From assembly GCA_946406015.1 (NCBI GenBank), contig CAMJJD010000017.1:1-37830 (forward strand): a stretch of 37,830 bases of DNA, read 5' to 3'. This DNA comes from an uncultured Bacteroidales bacterium (lineage in GTDB: Bacteria; Bacteroidota; Bacteroidia; Bacteroidales; P3). The translations under genes were made by a program, and so were the position numbers. Each line of letters begins with the position of its first letter. Positions within the stretch are counted from its first letter, which is position 1. The notes below the pieces were generated by a model. The model had not been told where the DNA came from, made no database searches, and saw only the letters and a program-made list of their open reading frames with translations. Of this stretch, positions 25,290 to 33,614 are shown piece after piece.

Positions 25290-26005
25290 GAGCCTCCAGC
25301 CAGTGCAAGTATCAATCCCAGTGCAACGCCCAGCAGGGCGGCGAAGAGCACCTGCAGGTTGGCGGGCAGGATGAAGGTGATGGTGTGGGCGGGGAACCAA
25401 AAGAGGGGGATGGTCTTCTTGATGACCACATTCCATTGCACGTCCCAATTGACCTTTTTAGAGATAATCTCACGCATCTTCATAGGTTTCAAGAGACCAG
25501 CCACGGTACCGCCATTGTCGGTGATGTGGATGTCGGTGCACTTGTGGAAGGTCATCATCACCGGGGCGAAGATGCTGTTCATCAGCACCGAGACGGCGAA
25601 GGCGATGCCGAGCTTGCCCCAGGTGAGTTCAGAGGCCTTGAAGACGGCCGCATAGGTGGCTGCATGGCCGCCATCACCGCTGACGGCATCGGCCACCGAG
25701 CCGAGGAAAACAGGGACACCACTCTTAAAAATGACCATAGCCATGGCGATGCACATGCCGAGGAACCCCCATACCATCATACGGGGCAACACGCCGAAGC
25801 CCTTCTTGTTGTAGACCCCCTCACGGATGCGTAGGGCCAGCATCTCGCCCAGGGTGGCGAGGATGGCGAACTTGAAGAAAGCCATGATGTAGGGGTGGTT
25901 AGCCGTGGCCCAGTTGAAGCCTTCGGCCGCATGGGTCTGAGGGATGGCGAAGAGCGCCGCCACCACGGCGACACAGAGAATCAGTATCCAATCTCCTTTT
26001 TTCAT
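25280..26005 (-). CDS. Integral membrane protein, possibly Mpv17-like
   Basis: This 241-residue protein has several membrane segments (about 5-25, 40-58, 75-100, 125-150, 200-240) and no catalytic motif that I recognise. The C-terminal part, with WNVVIKKTIPLFWFPAHTITFILP and VLFAALLGVALGLIL, resembles the terminal motif of Mpv17/PMP22-type proteins (Trp, Pro, Asn-Phe-like and Val-Leu-Phe positions). That similarity is from memory and only moderate. The start ATG 26005 lies in a heptamer repeat that also carries the cysS stop codon, so the two are closely linked. The sequence offers no substrate or pathway. Confidence 0.6.
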   Translation of the reverse strand: MKKGDWILILCVAVVAALFAIPQTHAAEGFNWATANHPYIMAFFKFAILATLGEMLALRIREGVYNKKGFGVLPRMMVWGFLGMCIAMAMVIFKSGVPVFLGSVADAVSGDGGHAATYAAVFKASELTWGKLGIAFAVSVLMNSIFAPVMMTFHKCTDIHITDNGGTVAGLLKPMKMREIISKKVNWDVQWNVVIKKTIPLFWFPAHTITFILPANLQVLFAALLGVALGLILALAGGSKK

Positions 26006-26024
26006 AACTCTTAACTTTTAACTT
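26004..26024. repeat. Heptamer repeat joining cysS and the membrane protein
   Basis: ATAACTC, TTAACTT, TTAACTT on the plus strand. Within 22 bases it includes the cysS stop codon (26025-26023) and the ribosome-binding region and start (26005) of the next gene. Confidence 0.85.
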
Positions 26025-27507
26025 ATATCTGCCAAGTGGCTCCGTCTTTGCCGTCCTTGACTGTGACACCGGCCTCTTTGAGGGCGTCGCGAATCTTGTC
26101 GCTGGTAGCCCAGTCCTTGTTGGCCTTGGCGTTGGCACGGATGTCGAGGATGATGTGCATCAGGCCGTCGATAAGGGCGGTGTTGTCGCTGGCGGCCTCG
26201 TCCTTCATGCCGAGAATCTCGAAGAGGAAGGTGTCGAAGACCCCCTTCATCTCATCGATATCGGCCTGAGTGAGCTTCACCTTGCCGTCAGCAGCGCCGT
26301 TGATGACCTTGGCGGCCTCGAAGAGGTAACTGATGACTGTCGGGGTGGCGAAGTCATCGTTCATGGCGTCGTAGCAGTTCTGACGAATCTGCTTCACGTC
26401 GGCCGTGCTCTCCTTGGCGGGCTGTACACGTCCGATAGCCTTATATGCTTCCATCAGCTTGGAAAAACCTTTCTCGGCAGCCTGCAGGGCTTCGTTGCTG
26501 AAGTCCACGGTGCTGCGGTAGTGAGCTTGCAGGATGAAGAAGCGGATGGTCATGGGCGAGTAAGGCTGGTCAAGCATCTCTTTGCCGTCCTTGTCCTTGT
26601 GGCTGCCCGTAAAGAACTCGTCGAGGGTGATAAAGTTACCCAGCGACTTGCCCATCTTCTGACCGTTGATGGTAATCATGTTATTGTGCATCCAATAGCG
26701 GCAGGGGGCGTGGCCGGTAGAGGCGACGCACTGCGCTATCTCACTCTCATGGTGTGGGAAGACGAGGTCCATGCCGCCGCCGTGGATGTCGAAGGGCGAG
26801 CCCAGGTATTTGGCACCCATAGCGGTGCACTCGGCATGCCAGCCAGGGAAACCGTCGCTCCAAGGCGAGGGCCATCGCATGATGTGCTCCGGCGCAGCCT
26901 TCTTCCAGAGGGCGAAGTCGCCGCTGAACCGCTTCTCTTCCTGCCCGTCCAGCTCACGGGTGGTGGCCAGCATCTCGTCGATGACGCGGCCGCTCAGCTG
27001 ACCGTATTTGTGCGTGTTCTCCTGGTATTTGCGCACGTCGAAATAGACGCTGCCGTTCGAGACGTAAGCGTAGCCGGCGTCAAGAATCTGCTGCACCAGT
27101 GCTATCTGCTCCATGATATGGCCGCTGGCGTGAGGCTCAATGCTGGGGGGCAGCACGTTGAGGCGCTCCATGGCGGCATGGTAGCGGTTGGTGTAGTACT
27201 GCGCCACCTCCATGGGCTCCAGCTGCTCGAGGCGTGCCTTCTTGGCAATCTTGTCCTCACCCTCGTCGGCATCGTGCTCCAGGTGACCCACATCGGTGAT
27301 GTTGCGCACATAGCGCACCTTGTAACCCAAGTGCCGTAGGTAACGGAAGACGACGTCGAAGGTGATGGCGGGACGGGCGTGTCCCAGATGGCCGTCGCCA
27401 TAAACGGTAGGGCCGCAGACGTACATGCCGACCCTGCCCTCCGTAATCGGGCGGAAGAGTTCTTTCTGTCGGCTTAATGTATTATAAATCAACAACTGTT
27501 GTTCCAT
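26023..27507 (-). CDS. cysS: Cysteinyl-tRNA synthetase
   Basis: CysRS charges tRNA-Cys. The true start is ATG 27507 ([10 protein letters not shown], 494 residues); the upstream open frame crosses the promoter at 27529. Zinc ligands match the E. coli set: Cys31, Cys227, His252 and Glu256. The HIGH motif is HLGH (40-43) and the KMSKS motif is KMGKS (284-288). The C-terminus [22 protein letters not shown] sequence is usual for the family. Its stop codon lies in a heptamer repeat leading to the next gene. Gene order after DUF2723 and before two membrane proteins gives no functional link. Confidence 0.96.
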   Translation of the reverse strand: MEQQLLIYNTLSRQKELFRPITEGRVGMYVCGPTVYGDGHLGHARPAITFDVVFRYLRHLGYKVRYVRNITDVGHLEHDADEGEDKIAKKARLEQLEPMEVAQYYTNRYHAAMERLNVLPPSIEPHASGHIMEQIALVQQILDAGYAYVSNGSVYFDVRKYQENTHKYGQLSGRVIDEMLATTRELDGQEEKRFSGDFALWKKAAPEHIMRWPSPWSDGFPGWHAECTAMGAKYLGSPFDIHGGGMDLVFPHHESEIAQCVASTGHAPCRYWMHNNMITINGQKMGKSLGNFITLDEFFTGSHKDKDGKEMLDQPYSPMTIRFFILQAHYRSTVDFSNEALQAAEKGFSKLMEAYKAIGRVQPAKESTADVKQIRQNCYDAMNDDFATPTVISYLFEAAKVINGAADGKVKLTQADIDEMKGVFDTFLFEILGMKDEAASDNTALIDGLMHIILDIRANAKANKDWATSDKIRDALKEAGVTVKDGKDGATWQI

Positions 27508-27528
27508 CTTTAATATTATATTGAATTG

Positions 27529-27536
27529 CAAAGGTA
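27529..27536 (-). promoter_or_regulatory. -7 box of the cysS promoter
   Basis: TACCTTTG on the minus strand (27536-27529) followed by CAATTC, about 22 bases before ATG 27507. A -33 box is not clear. Confidence 0.6.
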
Positions 27537-27569
27537 CAAAATAAAAATGACATACAGGAAGGAAAGTGA

Positions 27570-29270
27570 TTAGCGCTGGCTCTTGATTGCCTCTCCCGTG
27601 TTCTTCTGCCATGAGGCGAGGAACTTTTCGCTGACACGGTCCACATACTCCCTCTCGGTGATGTTCCACCGGATTCCATCATGCATCACAGGAGTAAGGT
27701 CGGCACCAGGCGACACCAGACGCCAACAGAAGCCCTCACACCTCAGCTGGTCTGGAAAGAGATAGGCGTAGCGCTGATAGAAGTACTGTGTGAAGTAGAC
27801 CGGCCGACTGCCTGCAGTACCGATGATACGGAGCACCTCTTGCCATCCCGTAAGGCCGAGGTTGTACACGTCAACGTCGGTGCGGCGCCCCTCAACCTGC
27901 TGCAGGTACCAGAGGGGGAAGGTGTCGTTGTCACCCAGCGTGATGAGAATGGCATCAGGGTCGCAACTTTCGAGATGGTTGGCTGCGATATCGTGTACCG
28001 AATGGCAGTGGCTACGGTCGTGGTCGTTCCAGTTGCCTATAGCCATGGTGAGTGGTGCCAGCAGCGCCAGCCAGCGCCACCAGCGGCGCGGAAGAGTGTC
28101 GGCTCCGATGCCAATCCAGAGGGCGAAAGCATAGAACGAAAGCACGTACACATAGTCCCTCGAGCGGGGTTCATAGCAAGGGTGGTTGAGGTAGAGGTTG
28201 AGGATGAGGCCGCCGAAGAGGAAGAGCAACATGATGACCCAGAAGTCCACCCTGCTGCGCTTGCGGTGCTGCCAGAGACCCCAAAGTCCCAGCAGGAAGG
28301 GCAGGACAAAGACGACGACACAATGCCAGTGGGTGTTCTCGCGGCCGATAAAGTTGTACATCAGGTAGCGGAGATACATGAAACCCACTTGGTAACTGCC
28401 ATAATAGACCACATTGCCAAGCACTCCTTCGGTTCCCAGGGTCCATTCATCCCAGTTGGCGCTGTCCCTCTCACGCCACATGCGTGGGTAGAGCGGAGCT
28501 TTCTCGTACTGGTCGCGCTTGAGGTAGGCGCCGAAACTTTCACCCATCTCGTTGATGGGGGGATTGGCGGCGGCCCGGAGAGGGATGATGGCATAGGGCG
28601 TGAGACCCAGAAGAAAGAAGAAAAAGGAGAAAAGGAGTACCCTGAACAATCTAGTTATTCTAGATAATCCAGATAATCTGGTAAATAAAATCAATGCCAA
28701 GGCTGGTACAACGAGAAGCGTCATCATGTGAACGCCCACACCCAATCCCAGCATCAGGCCCAATAGGGGTAGAAGGCGGGTGTTGCCGGTAGCACGCCAG
28801 CGCAATACCAAATATACATCGAGCGCACAGCAGAGCATCGCCGGGGCATAGACCTCGCTCTCGACGGCCGAGAACCAAGCGGTGTCACAGAAGAGATAGC
28901 ACAAGGCCCCTACCGCAGCGCCGACCCCCCGTGTGCCTAACAGCCGGAGGGTGGCATAAAGCAACCCAACCGTCACACCACCACAGAGGGCCGAGAAGGC
29001 ATTACTCAACGGTGCCATCCACATGGGGTTGCCGAAGGAAAGAAGCATGAAGATGTGCGAGAGGAGCTGGTAGACGGGAGCTCCAGGAGGATGCCCCACG
29101 CTGAGCGTCCATCCTGTGGCAATAAACTCGCCACAATCCCACCACGACGACGAGCGGTCCATGGTGAGAAGATATACCAAAGAGGAAAAAGCAAAAAGCA
29201 AAACGGAAAGATGACTGGCGCACCAAGATGTCAACCAGCCATTTCCCCGTTTCTCATTTGCTTTATTCAT
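27570..29270 (-). CDS. DUF2723 membrane glycosyltransferase (PMT-like)
   Basis: This 566-residue multispanning protein begins with the DUF2723 signature [12 protein letters not shown] and [12 protein letters not shown] (residues 43-70). The rest has about ten membrane segments and a periplasmic C-terminal domain with [30 protein letters not shown]. Proteins of this family resemble protein O-mannosyltransferases and are linked with protein glycosylation in Bacteroidota. It is shorter than many members (about 700-1100). The stretch [14 protein letters not shown] (cytoplasmic or periplasmic loop) is encoded by 9-base repeats at 28651-28686, and other membrane helices by heptamers. It starts one base after the lptE stop codon and is followed by cysS. 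Sugar and target are unknown. Confidence 0.85.
   Translation of the reverse strand: MNKANEKRGNGWLTSWCASHLSVLLFAFSSLVYLLTMDRSSSWWDCGEFIATGWTLSVGHPPGAPVYQLLSHIFMLLSFGNPMWMAPLSNAFSALCGGVTVGLLYATLRLLGTRGVGAAVGALCYLFCDTAWFSAVESEVYAPAMLCCALDVYLVLRWRATGNTRLLPLLGLMLGLGVGVHMMTLLVVPALALILFTRLSGLSRITRLFRVLLFSFFFFLLGLTPYAIIPLRAAANPPINEMGESFGAYLKRDQYEKAPLYPRMWRERDSANWDEWTLGTEGVLGNVVYYGSYQVGFMYLRYLMYNFIGRENTHWHCVVVFVLPFLLGLWGLWQHRKRSRVDFWVIMLLFLFGGLILNLYLNHPCYEPRSRDYVYVLSFYAFALWIGIGADTLPRRWWRWLALLAPLTMAIGNWNDHDRSHCHSVHDIAANHLESCDPDAILITLGDNDTFPLWYLQQVEGRRTDVDVYNLGLTGWQEVLRIIGTAGSRPVYFTQYFYQRYAYLFPDQLRCEGFCWRLVSPGADLTPVMHDGIRWNITEREYVDRVSEKFLASWQKNTGEAIKSQR
28611..28686. repeat. Heptamer and 9-base repeats inside the DUF2723 gene
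   Basis: AAGAAAG/AAGAAAA-type heptamers (28611-28638) encode Phe/Leu-rich membrane residues. CTAGTTATT, CTAGATAAT, CCAGATAAT, CTGGTAAAT (9-base units, 28651-28686) encode the Arg/Leu/Ser loop. Confidence 0.85.
29181..29207. repeat. Heptamers in the first membrane segment of DUF2723
   Basis: AGAGGAA, AAAGCAA, AAAGCAA, AACGGAA on the plus strand. They encode part of [10 protein letters not shown] in the first membrane helix. Confidence 0.65.
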
Positions 29271-29271
29271 T

Positions 29272-29823
29272 TTACCAGTTTACAACCGACTTATTGAAAA
29301 CGTCCTCGCATAGTTCAGAGACAATCTCGGTCACCAAACCGCTCTCGACCGATGAGAAGTCCTGCGAGGCAGGGTAATCACGGTAACGCGAGAACGACTG
29401 TTCAAAGTCGGCATCGGGGTCGACGGCGTTGACGAACCGCACCTTGATGGTGATAGTGAGGCGGTTCATGGAGACCTCATCGGACGAGGAGAGTGCCGAT
29501 GCACGGGTGTCGTAACCCACAATCTCACCGCTAACCTGCAAGTCGCCCTCGTCGCTGGTCACCGTGAGTGAGGTCTGACTGGCGAACATCTGGCGCAAGT
29601 CATCGCTGAGCTTCTGGCTGAGTTGCGGATTGACCGTAGAGGCATAGTTGGGGAAATCGGCCACAGAGATGGTCTTGGCACCGGGCGGGATAGAGGCACC
29701 GGTAAACGAGTAGCCACCCGAGCAGCCGGCCAGGAGCAACGTGCAGAGTGTAAAGACGAAAGCCACAGACGCTCTCCACTTTCCACTTCTCATTTTCCGC
29801 CTAAAAATCCCTCGAGTCTTCAT
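29272..29823 (-). CDS. lptE: LPS assembly lipoprotein LptE
   Basis: This 183-residue protein has a lipobox LLAGC (Cys34 from ATG 29823; Cys24 if ATG 29793 is used). The mature part, with GYSFTGASIPPGAKTISVADFPNYASTVNPQLSQKLSDDLRQ and TIKVRFVNAVDP, matches the LptE fold used for LPS insertion into the outer membrane together with LptD. The start is ambiguous: ATG 29823 overlaps the 56-residue gene before it, while ATG 29793 begins 8 bases after that gene ends. The N-terminal codons are made of TGGAAAG-type heptamers. It is immediately followed by DUF2723, so the two are probably co-translated. Confidence 0.85.
   Translation of the reverse strand: MKTRGIFRRKMRSGKWRASVAFVFTLCTLLLAGCSGGYSFTGASIPPGAKTISVADFPNYASTVNPQLSQKLSDDLRQMFASQTSLTVTSDEGDLQVSGEIVGYDTRASALSSSDEVSMNRLTITIKVRFVNAVDPDADFEQSFSRYRDYPASQDFSSVESGLVTEIVSELCEDVFNKSVVNW
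29772..29799. repeat. Heptamer repeat at the N-terminus of lptE
   Basis: CTCTCCA, CTTTCCA, CTTCTCA, TTTTCCG on the plus strand. They span codons for RRKMRSGKWRA, including the second candidate start at 29793. Confidence 0.75.
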
Positions 29824-29971
29824 CTATGCGCTGTTCGTCTTCGAGCTGCCACAGCAGGAAACCCGACTCCTGCTGGATATAGTTCAGCACAGCCACCTTG
29901 GTGGTGAGGTCGGGCACCGCAGCCACCTCGCTGATGAGTGCGTCTATCTTTTCTTTGAAAGCCAAATCCAT
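29801..29971 (-). CDS. Small 56-residue hypothetical protein before lptE
   Basis: ATG 29971 opens a 56-codon frame: MDLAFKEKIDALISEVAAVP, then DLTTKVAVLNYIQQESGF, ending with an acidic DEDSRDF tail at TAG 29803-29801. It is helical, has no signal peptide, and lies 16 bases after the arginase-like gene and just before or overlapping lptE. Its composition is like the neighbouring genes, which supports coding. I do not recognise a family. Confidence 0.6.
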   Translation of the reverse strand: MDLAFKEKIDALISEVAAVPDLTTKVAVLNYIQQESGFLLWQLEDEQRIDEDSRDF

Positions 29972-29987
29972 AGTATTCTGTTTTACG

Positions 29988-31169
29988 TTATCCGTTCAGT
30001 CGATTATAATAGTGCCACCACAATGGTGGTATCTCGTTCTCTTCCATGGCATGGAGGTAGTCGGCATAGCTGCAGGGCACAAGGGTGTGGGAGAGGTAAC
30101 GCTCACGACGCTCTGTGTCCTCGCAGGGCACCTCCATCCACCAGCGGTCGCTCTTGAGACTCTTGTGGAAGACTATCTCCATCCCGCTGTCACCCAACTG
30201 CACCGAGAAGTGCTTGAAGGACTGTGGGTCGCGCGAGGGGAAGTCGCCCAGACGGTAGCAGAAGCCTTCGATAAAGAACCATGTGGCCTGCGCCAACATG
30301 TGGGCCGTCTGCTCGCCACGATCGTGGGCGGGAACCATCTCAAAGAGACCGAAACAGGTGGTCTTGTCGCTCATGCCGGCATAGCGGGCCAGCTGGCAGA
30401 GTTGCTCGCCGTATAGGCCGTGGGGCGACGGACTGGCAGCCGCAGGGGCATCGCTCTGACGTACAGCACTCACGTCGACCGCCACCACATCACTGTAGCG
30501 CACCATGGGCTCAGCCACCTCCAGGTTGGTCTGCAACTCACCTAGACGAAGGGTGCTGAATTTCAGTTCCTCCATTAGCTGTATCATCTCGCTCCCCACG
30601 AAATAGGTCTGGTAACCGAGGTTCACATAGTCAAACAAATAGTTGGGTTGCTGCAGGATGATATGCTGCAGGTAGTTGGCGCTGTTGATAGTGTCACCTC
30701 CCTCGAGGTTGAACCGGGCGTCAATCGAGGCGATGTTGATGACACGTCCCAGCACCTCGTATGCCTTGTAGATGGGGAAAACAAGGTCGTCGCTTCCGCC
30801 GAGGACGATGACCGTGCGACCATCTTCCAGCAGCTGCTGCAGCACCTCTATGACGGCAAAGTAAGTGTCCTTCACCTCGATGCCTGCGGCGATATTGCCG
30901 AGGTCTACAAGACGCAGGTCGGCGTGGGGCTTGGCCAACCGGTATAGCTTGTGGCGAATAAAATCGGGCGCCGGCGCCGACCCGTGGCCATCCACCGAAG
31001 CGCGATCTTCCTCGACGCCAAGCATCACCAGCGGTGCCTTCTGCCACTCCGGGAATGCGCCTTCAGCAGTATAAGCACTGATGCTGTCGCCCAGCATCGG
31101 CCGAAACTCCTGACTCTGGTAATCCAGGACAGCCGTGTCGATAGGTTTAAAGTAGTTGCTCAGTTCCAT
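29988..31169 (-). CDS. Arginase-superfamily protein with degenerate metal site
   Basis: This 393-residue protein has the ureohydrolase layout: GGSDD at 124-128 where active enzymes have GGDHS, IDARFNLE (149-156) where they have DAHxD, and VAVDVSAVRQSDAP (229-242) where they have a DxDxxDP-type motif. His and several Asp ligands are thus replaced, so a standard dimanganese arginase or formiminoglutamase reaction seems unlikely. Bacteroidota encode such proteins; their role is unclear to me. It lies in the same run as a small protein, lptE and DUF2723, so it may work in envelope biology or simply be co-transcribed. It starts at ATG 31169, 116 bases after the PrsW stop. Confidence 0.75.
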   Translation of the reverse strand: MELSNYFKPIDTAVLDYQSQEFRPMLGDSISAYTAEGAFPEWQKAPLVMLGVEEDRASVDGHGSAPAPDFIRHKLYRLAKPHADLRLVDLGNIAAGIEVKDTYFAVIEVLQQLLEDGRTVIVLGGSDDLVFPIYKAYEVLGRVINIASIDARFNLEGGDTINSANYLQHIILQQPNYLFDYVNLGYQTYFVGSEMIQLMEELKFSTLRLGELQTNLEVAEPMVRYSDVVAVDVSAVRQSDAPAAASPSPHGLYGEQLCQLARYAGMSDKTTCFGLFEMVPAHDRGEQTAHMLAQATWFFIEGFCYRLGDFPSRDPQSFKHFSVQLGDSGMEIVFHKSLKSDRWWMEVPCEDTERRERYLSHTLVPCSYADYLHAMEENEIPPLWWHYYNRLNG

Positions 31170-31285
31170 AACGTATACTATAACGTCACAAAACCCTGTT
31201 TATTGTACCTGACGACAAATATTAATCCCAGCAATATGCCATAGGAGGGACCGGCTTTGTCAATACCGGCCAAGATGAGTTGCTC

Positions 31286-32050
31286 TCACACGTTCCAAGT
31301 GAAGCCGTCGAAGGGGCGGAGGCGGTTGTAACCTTCCTCACGGGTGCGTTCCTGCAGGCGCTTGATGCGCTTGAGTCCCCACTTCCACATCTTCACGTCG
31401 AACACCACGAAGACGATGAACAGCCCCCCCGTGACACAGGCTGACAGTCCGCTGTCGCTACCCGTCAGGTTGCTGCTCACCATCAGCAGCGCATCATAGG
31501 TGCCGTGCAGCAGCACCGGGAACAGCAACGCCTTCCACAGGTAGCCACGACGTCCCGCAGGGTCGAATTTGGCCAGCGAGACATAGTATCCCATCGTCAC
31601 GGCAAAGAGGAAGTGCGCCGGCACCGCCAGCAGTCCACGCATCAACGCCGTGGACATCACGTCCTCGCCACTCATCACATAGCCGATATTCTCCACACAG
31701 GCAAAACCCAGCGATAGGAAAGCGGCATAGACGATGCCGTCGAAATACTCGTCGAAGTGCCGACTCCTCCATATCACCAGCAGCAACAGGAGCAACTTGA
31801 AAAGCTCCTCGCTCAAACCCGCCACCACATAGCCGGTGAACACCCCGTTGAGCACCGGCGCCGCTTCGGCAGGCGGTGCCAGCGGCATCAGCATACTCTC
31901 CAGCAATCCCGCAGGTATAACAGACAGACAGCCAACAAAGAACGTCAGCAGCAACTTACCCAGCGGTTCGGAATTCAATCTGTCCTTGCGATAGATGAAG
32001 AACAGCAGCAACAACACCGGCAACACAGCCGAAACAAATGCAATATTCAT
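31286..32050 (-). CDS. PrsW-family intramembrane metalloprotease
   Basis: This 254-residue membrane protein shows the PrsW/CPBP-like motifs: Glu81-Glu82 in LSEELFK, ACVENIGY (Glu120-Asn121), His146 in PAHFLFA, and LHGTYD (His182, Asp186). Family members cut transmembrane substrates such as anti-sigma factors, with zinc bound by the Glu/His residues. There is no sigma or anti-sigma gene nearby, so the substrate cannot be guessed. It is divergent from trpS with a shared promoter region of about 117 bases. A weak hairpin with G-U pair (31249-31270) follows it, without a T-run. Confidence 0.88.
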   Translation of the reverse strand: MNIAFVSAVLPVLLLLFFIYRKDRLNSEPLGKLLLTFFVGCLSVIPAGLLESMLMPLAPPAEAAPVLNGVFTGYVVAGLSEELFKLLLLLLVIWRSRHFDEYFDGIVYAAFLSLGFACVENIGYVMSGEDVMSTALMRGLLAVPAHFLFAVTMGYYVSLAKFDPAGRRGYLWKALLFPVLLHGTYDALLMVSSNLTGSDSGLSACVTGGLFIVFVVFDVKMWKWGLKRIKRLQERTREEGYNRLRPFDGFTWNV

Positions 32051-32095
32051 ATTCTAAACATTCTAACCTACGCCCCACAGGCGCCTTTCCGGCTG

Positions 32096-32103
32096 CAAAG
32101 GTA
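32096..32103 (-). promoter_or_regulatory. -7 box of the PrsW promoter
   Basis: TACCTTTG on the minus strand, followed by CAGCC, about 45 bases before ATG 32050. No clear -33 box. Confidence 0.6.
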
Positions 32104-32135
32104 CGTTTTTTTTCCAATACCACGGAAAAAAGTCG

Positions 32136-32143
32136 TATCTTTG
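32136..32143 (+). promoter_or_regulatory. -7 box of the trpS promoter
   Basis: TATCTTTG within TCGTATCTTTGCACC, a core identical to that of the pth promoter. The leader to ATG 32168 is about 20 bases. The -33 region has an A-run but no clear TTG. Confidence 0.7.
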
Positions 32144-32167
32144 CACCTATCAAATCATCCAACAACT

Positions 32168-33166
32168 ATGGCTAAAAACATCGTTTGCAGCGGCATACGG
32201 CCCACCGGCAACCTGCACCTCGGCAACTATTTCGGCGCCCTGCGCAACTTCGTCCGCATGCAGGACGAGATGGACTGCTTCTTCTTCATCGCCGACTACC
32301 ACTCGCTGACCACCCACCCCACCCCTGGCAGCATCTACAACGACGCCCGCACCATCCTCGCCCAGTACCTCGCCGCCGGCCTCGACCCCGAGCGCTGCAC
32401 CCTATACCTCCAGAGCGACCTGCCCGAAACCATCGAGCTCTACCTCTTCTTCAACATGAACGCCTACCTCGGCGAGCTCGAACGCGTCACCTCCTTTAAG
32501 GACAAGGTACGCCAGAACCCCAACAACGTCAACGCAGGTCTCCTCACCTACCCCACCCTCATGGCCGCCGACATCCTCATCCACAAGGCCAACCTCGTGC
32601 CCGTCGGCAAAGACCAGGAGCAGCACCTCGAGATGACCCGCACCTTCGCCCAGCGATTCAACAACATGTACCACAGCGAGGTATTCCCCCTCCCCCAGGC
32701 CGTAGGCATGGGCAAGGACCTCGTCAAGATTCCCGCCCTCAACGGCACCGGCAAGATGGGCAAGAGCGAAGGCGAAGCCTCCACCATCTTCCTCACCGAC
32801 GAACCCGCTGTCATACGCAAAAAAATCATGAAGGCCAAGAGCGACAGCGGCCCCACCGAGATGAACCAGCAGAAGCCCGAAGAGATTGAGAACCTCTTCA
32901 CCCTGCTCAAGGTAGTCTCGACACCCGACACCGTCGAGTACTTCGACGACCTCTACAACCGCTGCCAGATACGCTATGGCGACCTCAAGAAGCAGCTGGC
33001 CGAAGACATGGTGGCCTTCGTCGAACCCCTGCGTCAGCGCATCCTCGAGTACCAGTCCGACGACGCCCGTCTGCGCCGCATCATGGACCTCGGCAAAGAG
33101 AAGGCCCACGCCAGCGCCGCCGCCACCCTCGACGAGGTGCGCCGCGTCATCGGCTACCGCAACTGA
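32168..33166 (+). CDS. trpS: Tryptophanyl-tRNA synthetase
   Basis: TrpRS charges tRNA-Trp. ATG 32168 (MAKNIVCSGIRPTGNLHLGN) is the true start, because an upstream open frame crosses the promoter and the PrsW gene. The class I HIGH motif is HLGN (17-20). The KMSKS-like motif is KMGKS (in GTGKMGKSEG). The central GKDQEQHLEMTR and the C-terminal LDEVRRVIGY region are typical. Length is 332 residues, normal for bacterial TrpRS. It is a single-gene unit between its promoter (32136) and terminator (33190). Confidence 0.97.
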   Translation: MAKNIVCSGIRPTGNLHLGNYFGALRNFVRMQDEMDCFFFIADYHSLTTHPTPGSIYNDARTILAQYLAAGLDPERCTLYLQSDLPETIELYLFFNMNAYLGELERVTSFKDKVRQNPNNVNAGLLTYPTLMAADILIHKANLVPVGKDQEQHLEMTRTFAQRFNNMYHSEVFPLPQAVGMGKDLVKIPALNGTGKMGKSEGEASTIFLTDEPAVIRKKIMKAKSDSGPTEMNQQKPEEIENLFTLLKVVSTPDTVEYFDDLYNRCQIRYGDLKKQLAEDMVAFVEPLRQRILEYQSDDARLRRIMDLGKEKAHASAAATLDEVRRVIGYRN

Positions 33167-33189
33167 CGGACCTCACACCCACAAACAAC

Positions 33190-33222
33190 GAGCGCCGACC
33201 CTCACGGATCGGCGCTCCTTTT
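33190..33222 (+). terminator. Intrinsic terminator after trpS
   Basis: GAGCGCCGA (33190-33198) pairs with TCGGCGCTC (33209-33217), followed by CTTTTCTG. It lies between the convergent trpS and small lipoprotein genes. Confidence 0.85.
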
Positions 33223-33240
33223 CTGTCAGTCTGTCTAACC

Positions 33241-33441
33241 TTATTCGGCGACAACGGCCTCGACGGCGTCGGTCACGACCTCCTCGACGGCGTTCTCGAT
33301 GGTGGTGCTGTCAGCAACCTCCTCGACAACGGCCTCGACGACGGTGGTGTCCTCAACGGGCTCCTCAGCGGCTTTGTTGTTGTTGCAAGCCACGAAACCG
33401 AACATACCGGCGATAGCCAGAGCGAATAAAACTTTCTTCAT
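33241..33441 (-). CDS. Small acidic lipoprotein, Val/Glu/Ala repeats
   Basis: This 66-residue protein has a lipobox FGFVAC (Cys19) after a signal sequence. The mature part is low-complexity and acidic (AAEEPVEDTTVVEAVVEEVADS and further VEEVV/AVEAVVAE units). Such small lipoproteins are common in Bacteroidota; their function is unknown. It has its own promoter (33529) and a leader of about 80 bases. Confidence 0.8.
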   Translation of the reverse strand: MKKVLFALAIAGMFGFVACNNNKAAEEPVEDTTVVEAVVEEVADSTTIENAVEEVVTDAVEAVVAE

Positions 33442-33528
33442 TTCTTTGTTGTTTTAGGTTGTTAATACTTTCTTAATTATCTCTTTTTCAATACGATTTG
33501 CCATCCTTTACCGGTCGCAAACCGAGTG

Positions 33529-33536
33529 CAAAAATA
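33529..33536 (-). promoter_or_regulatory. -7 box before the small lipoprotein
   Basis: TATTTTTG on the minus strand followed by CACTC. The -33 box is not evident. Leader about 80 bases. Confidence 0.6.
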
Positions 33537-33614
33537 CAACACTCTCCCGACATAGCAGGAAAATATAATATGAAATAATGTTAAAATTGATACAACCTTC
33601 TGGAAACAACCGAA

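Noticed and set aside
27508..27669. N-terminal extension of cysS
   Set aside because: Passes over the promoter at 27529 and the end of the DUF2723 gene; family start is at 27507.
31249..31270. Terminator after the PrsW gene
   Set aside because: Six-bp stem with a wobble and no T-run; too weak to annotate.
31757..32167. N-terminal extension of trpS
   Set aside because: Would run through the trpS promoter and antisense to the PrsW gene; TrpRS starts at 32168 by family comparison.
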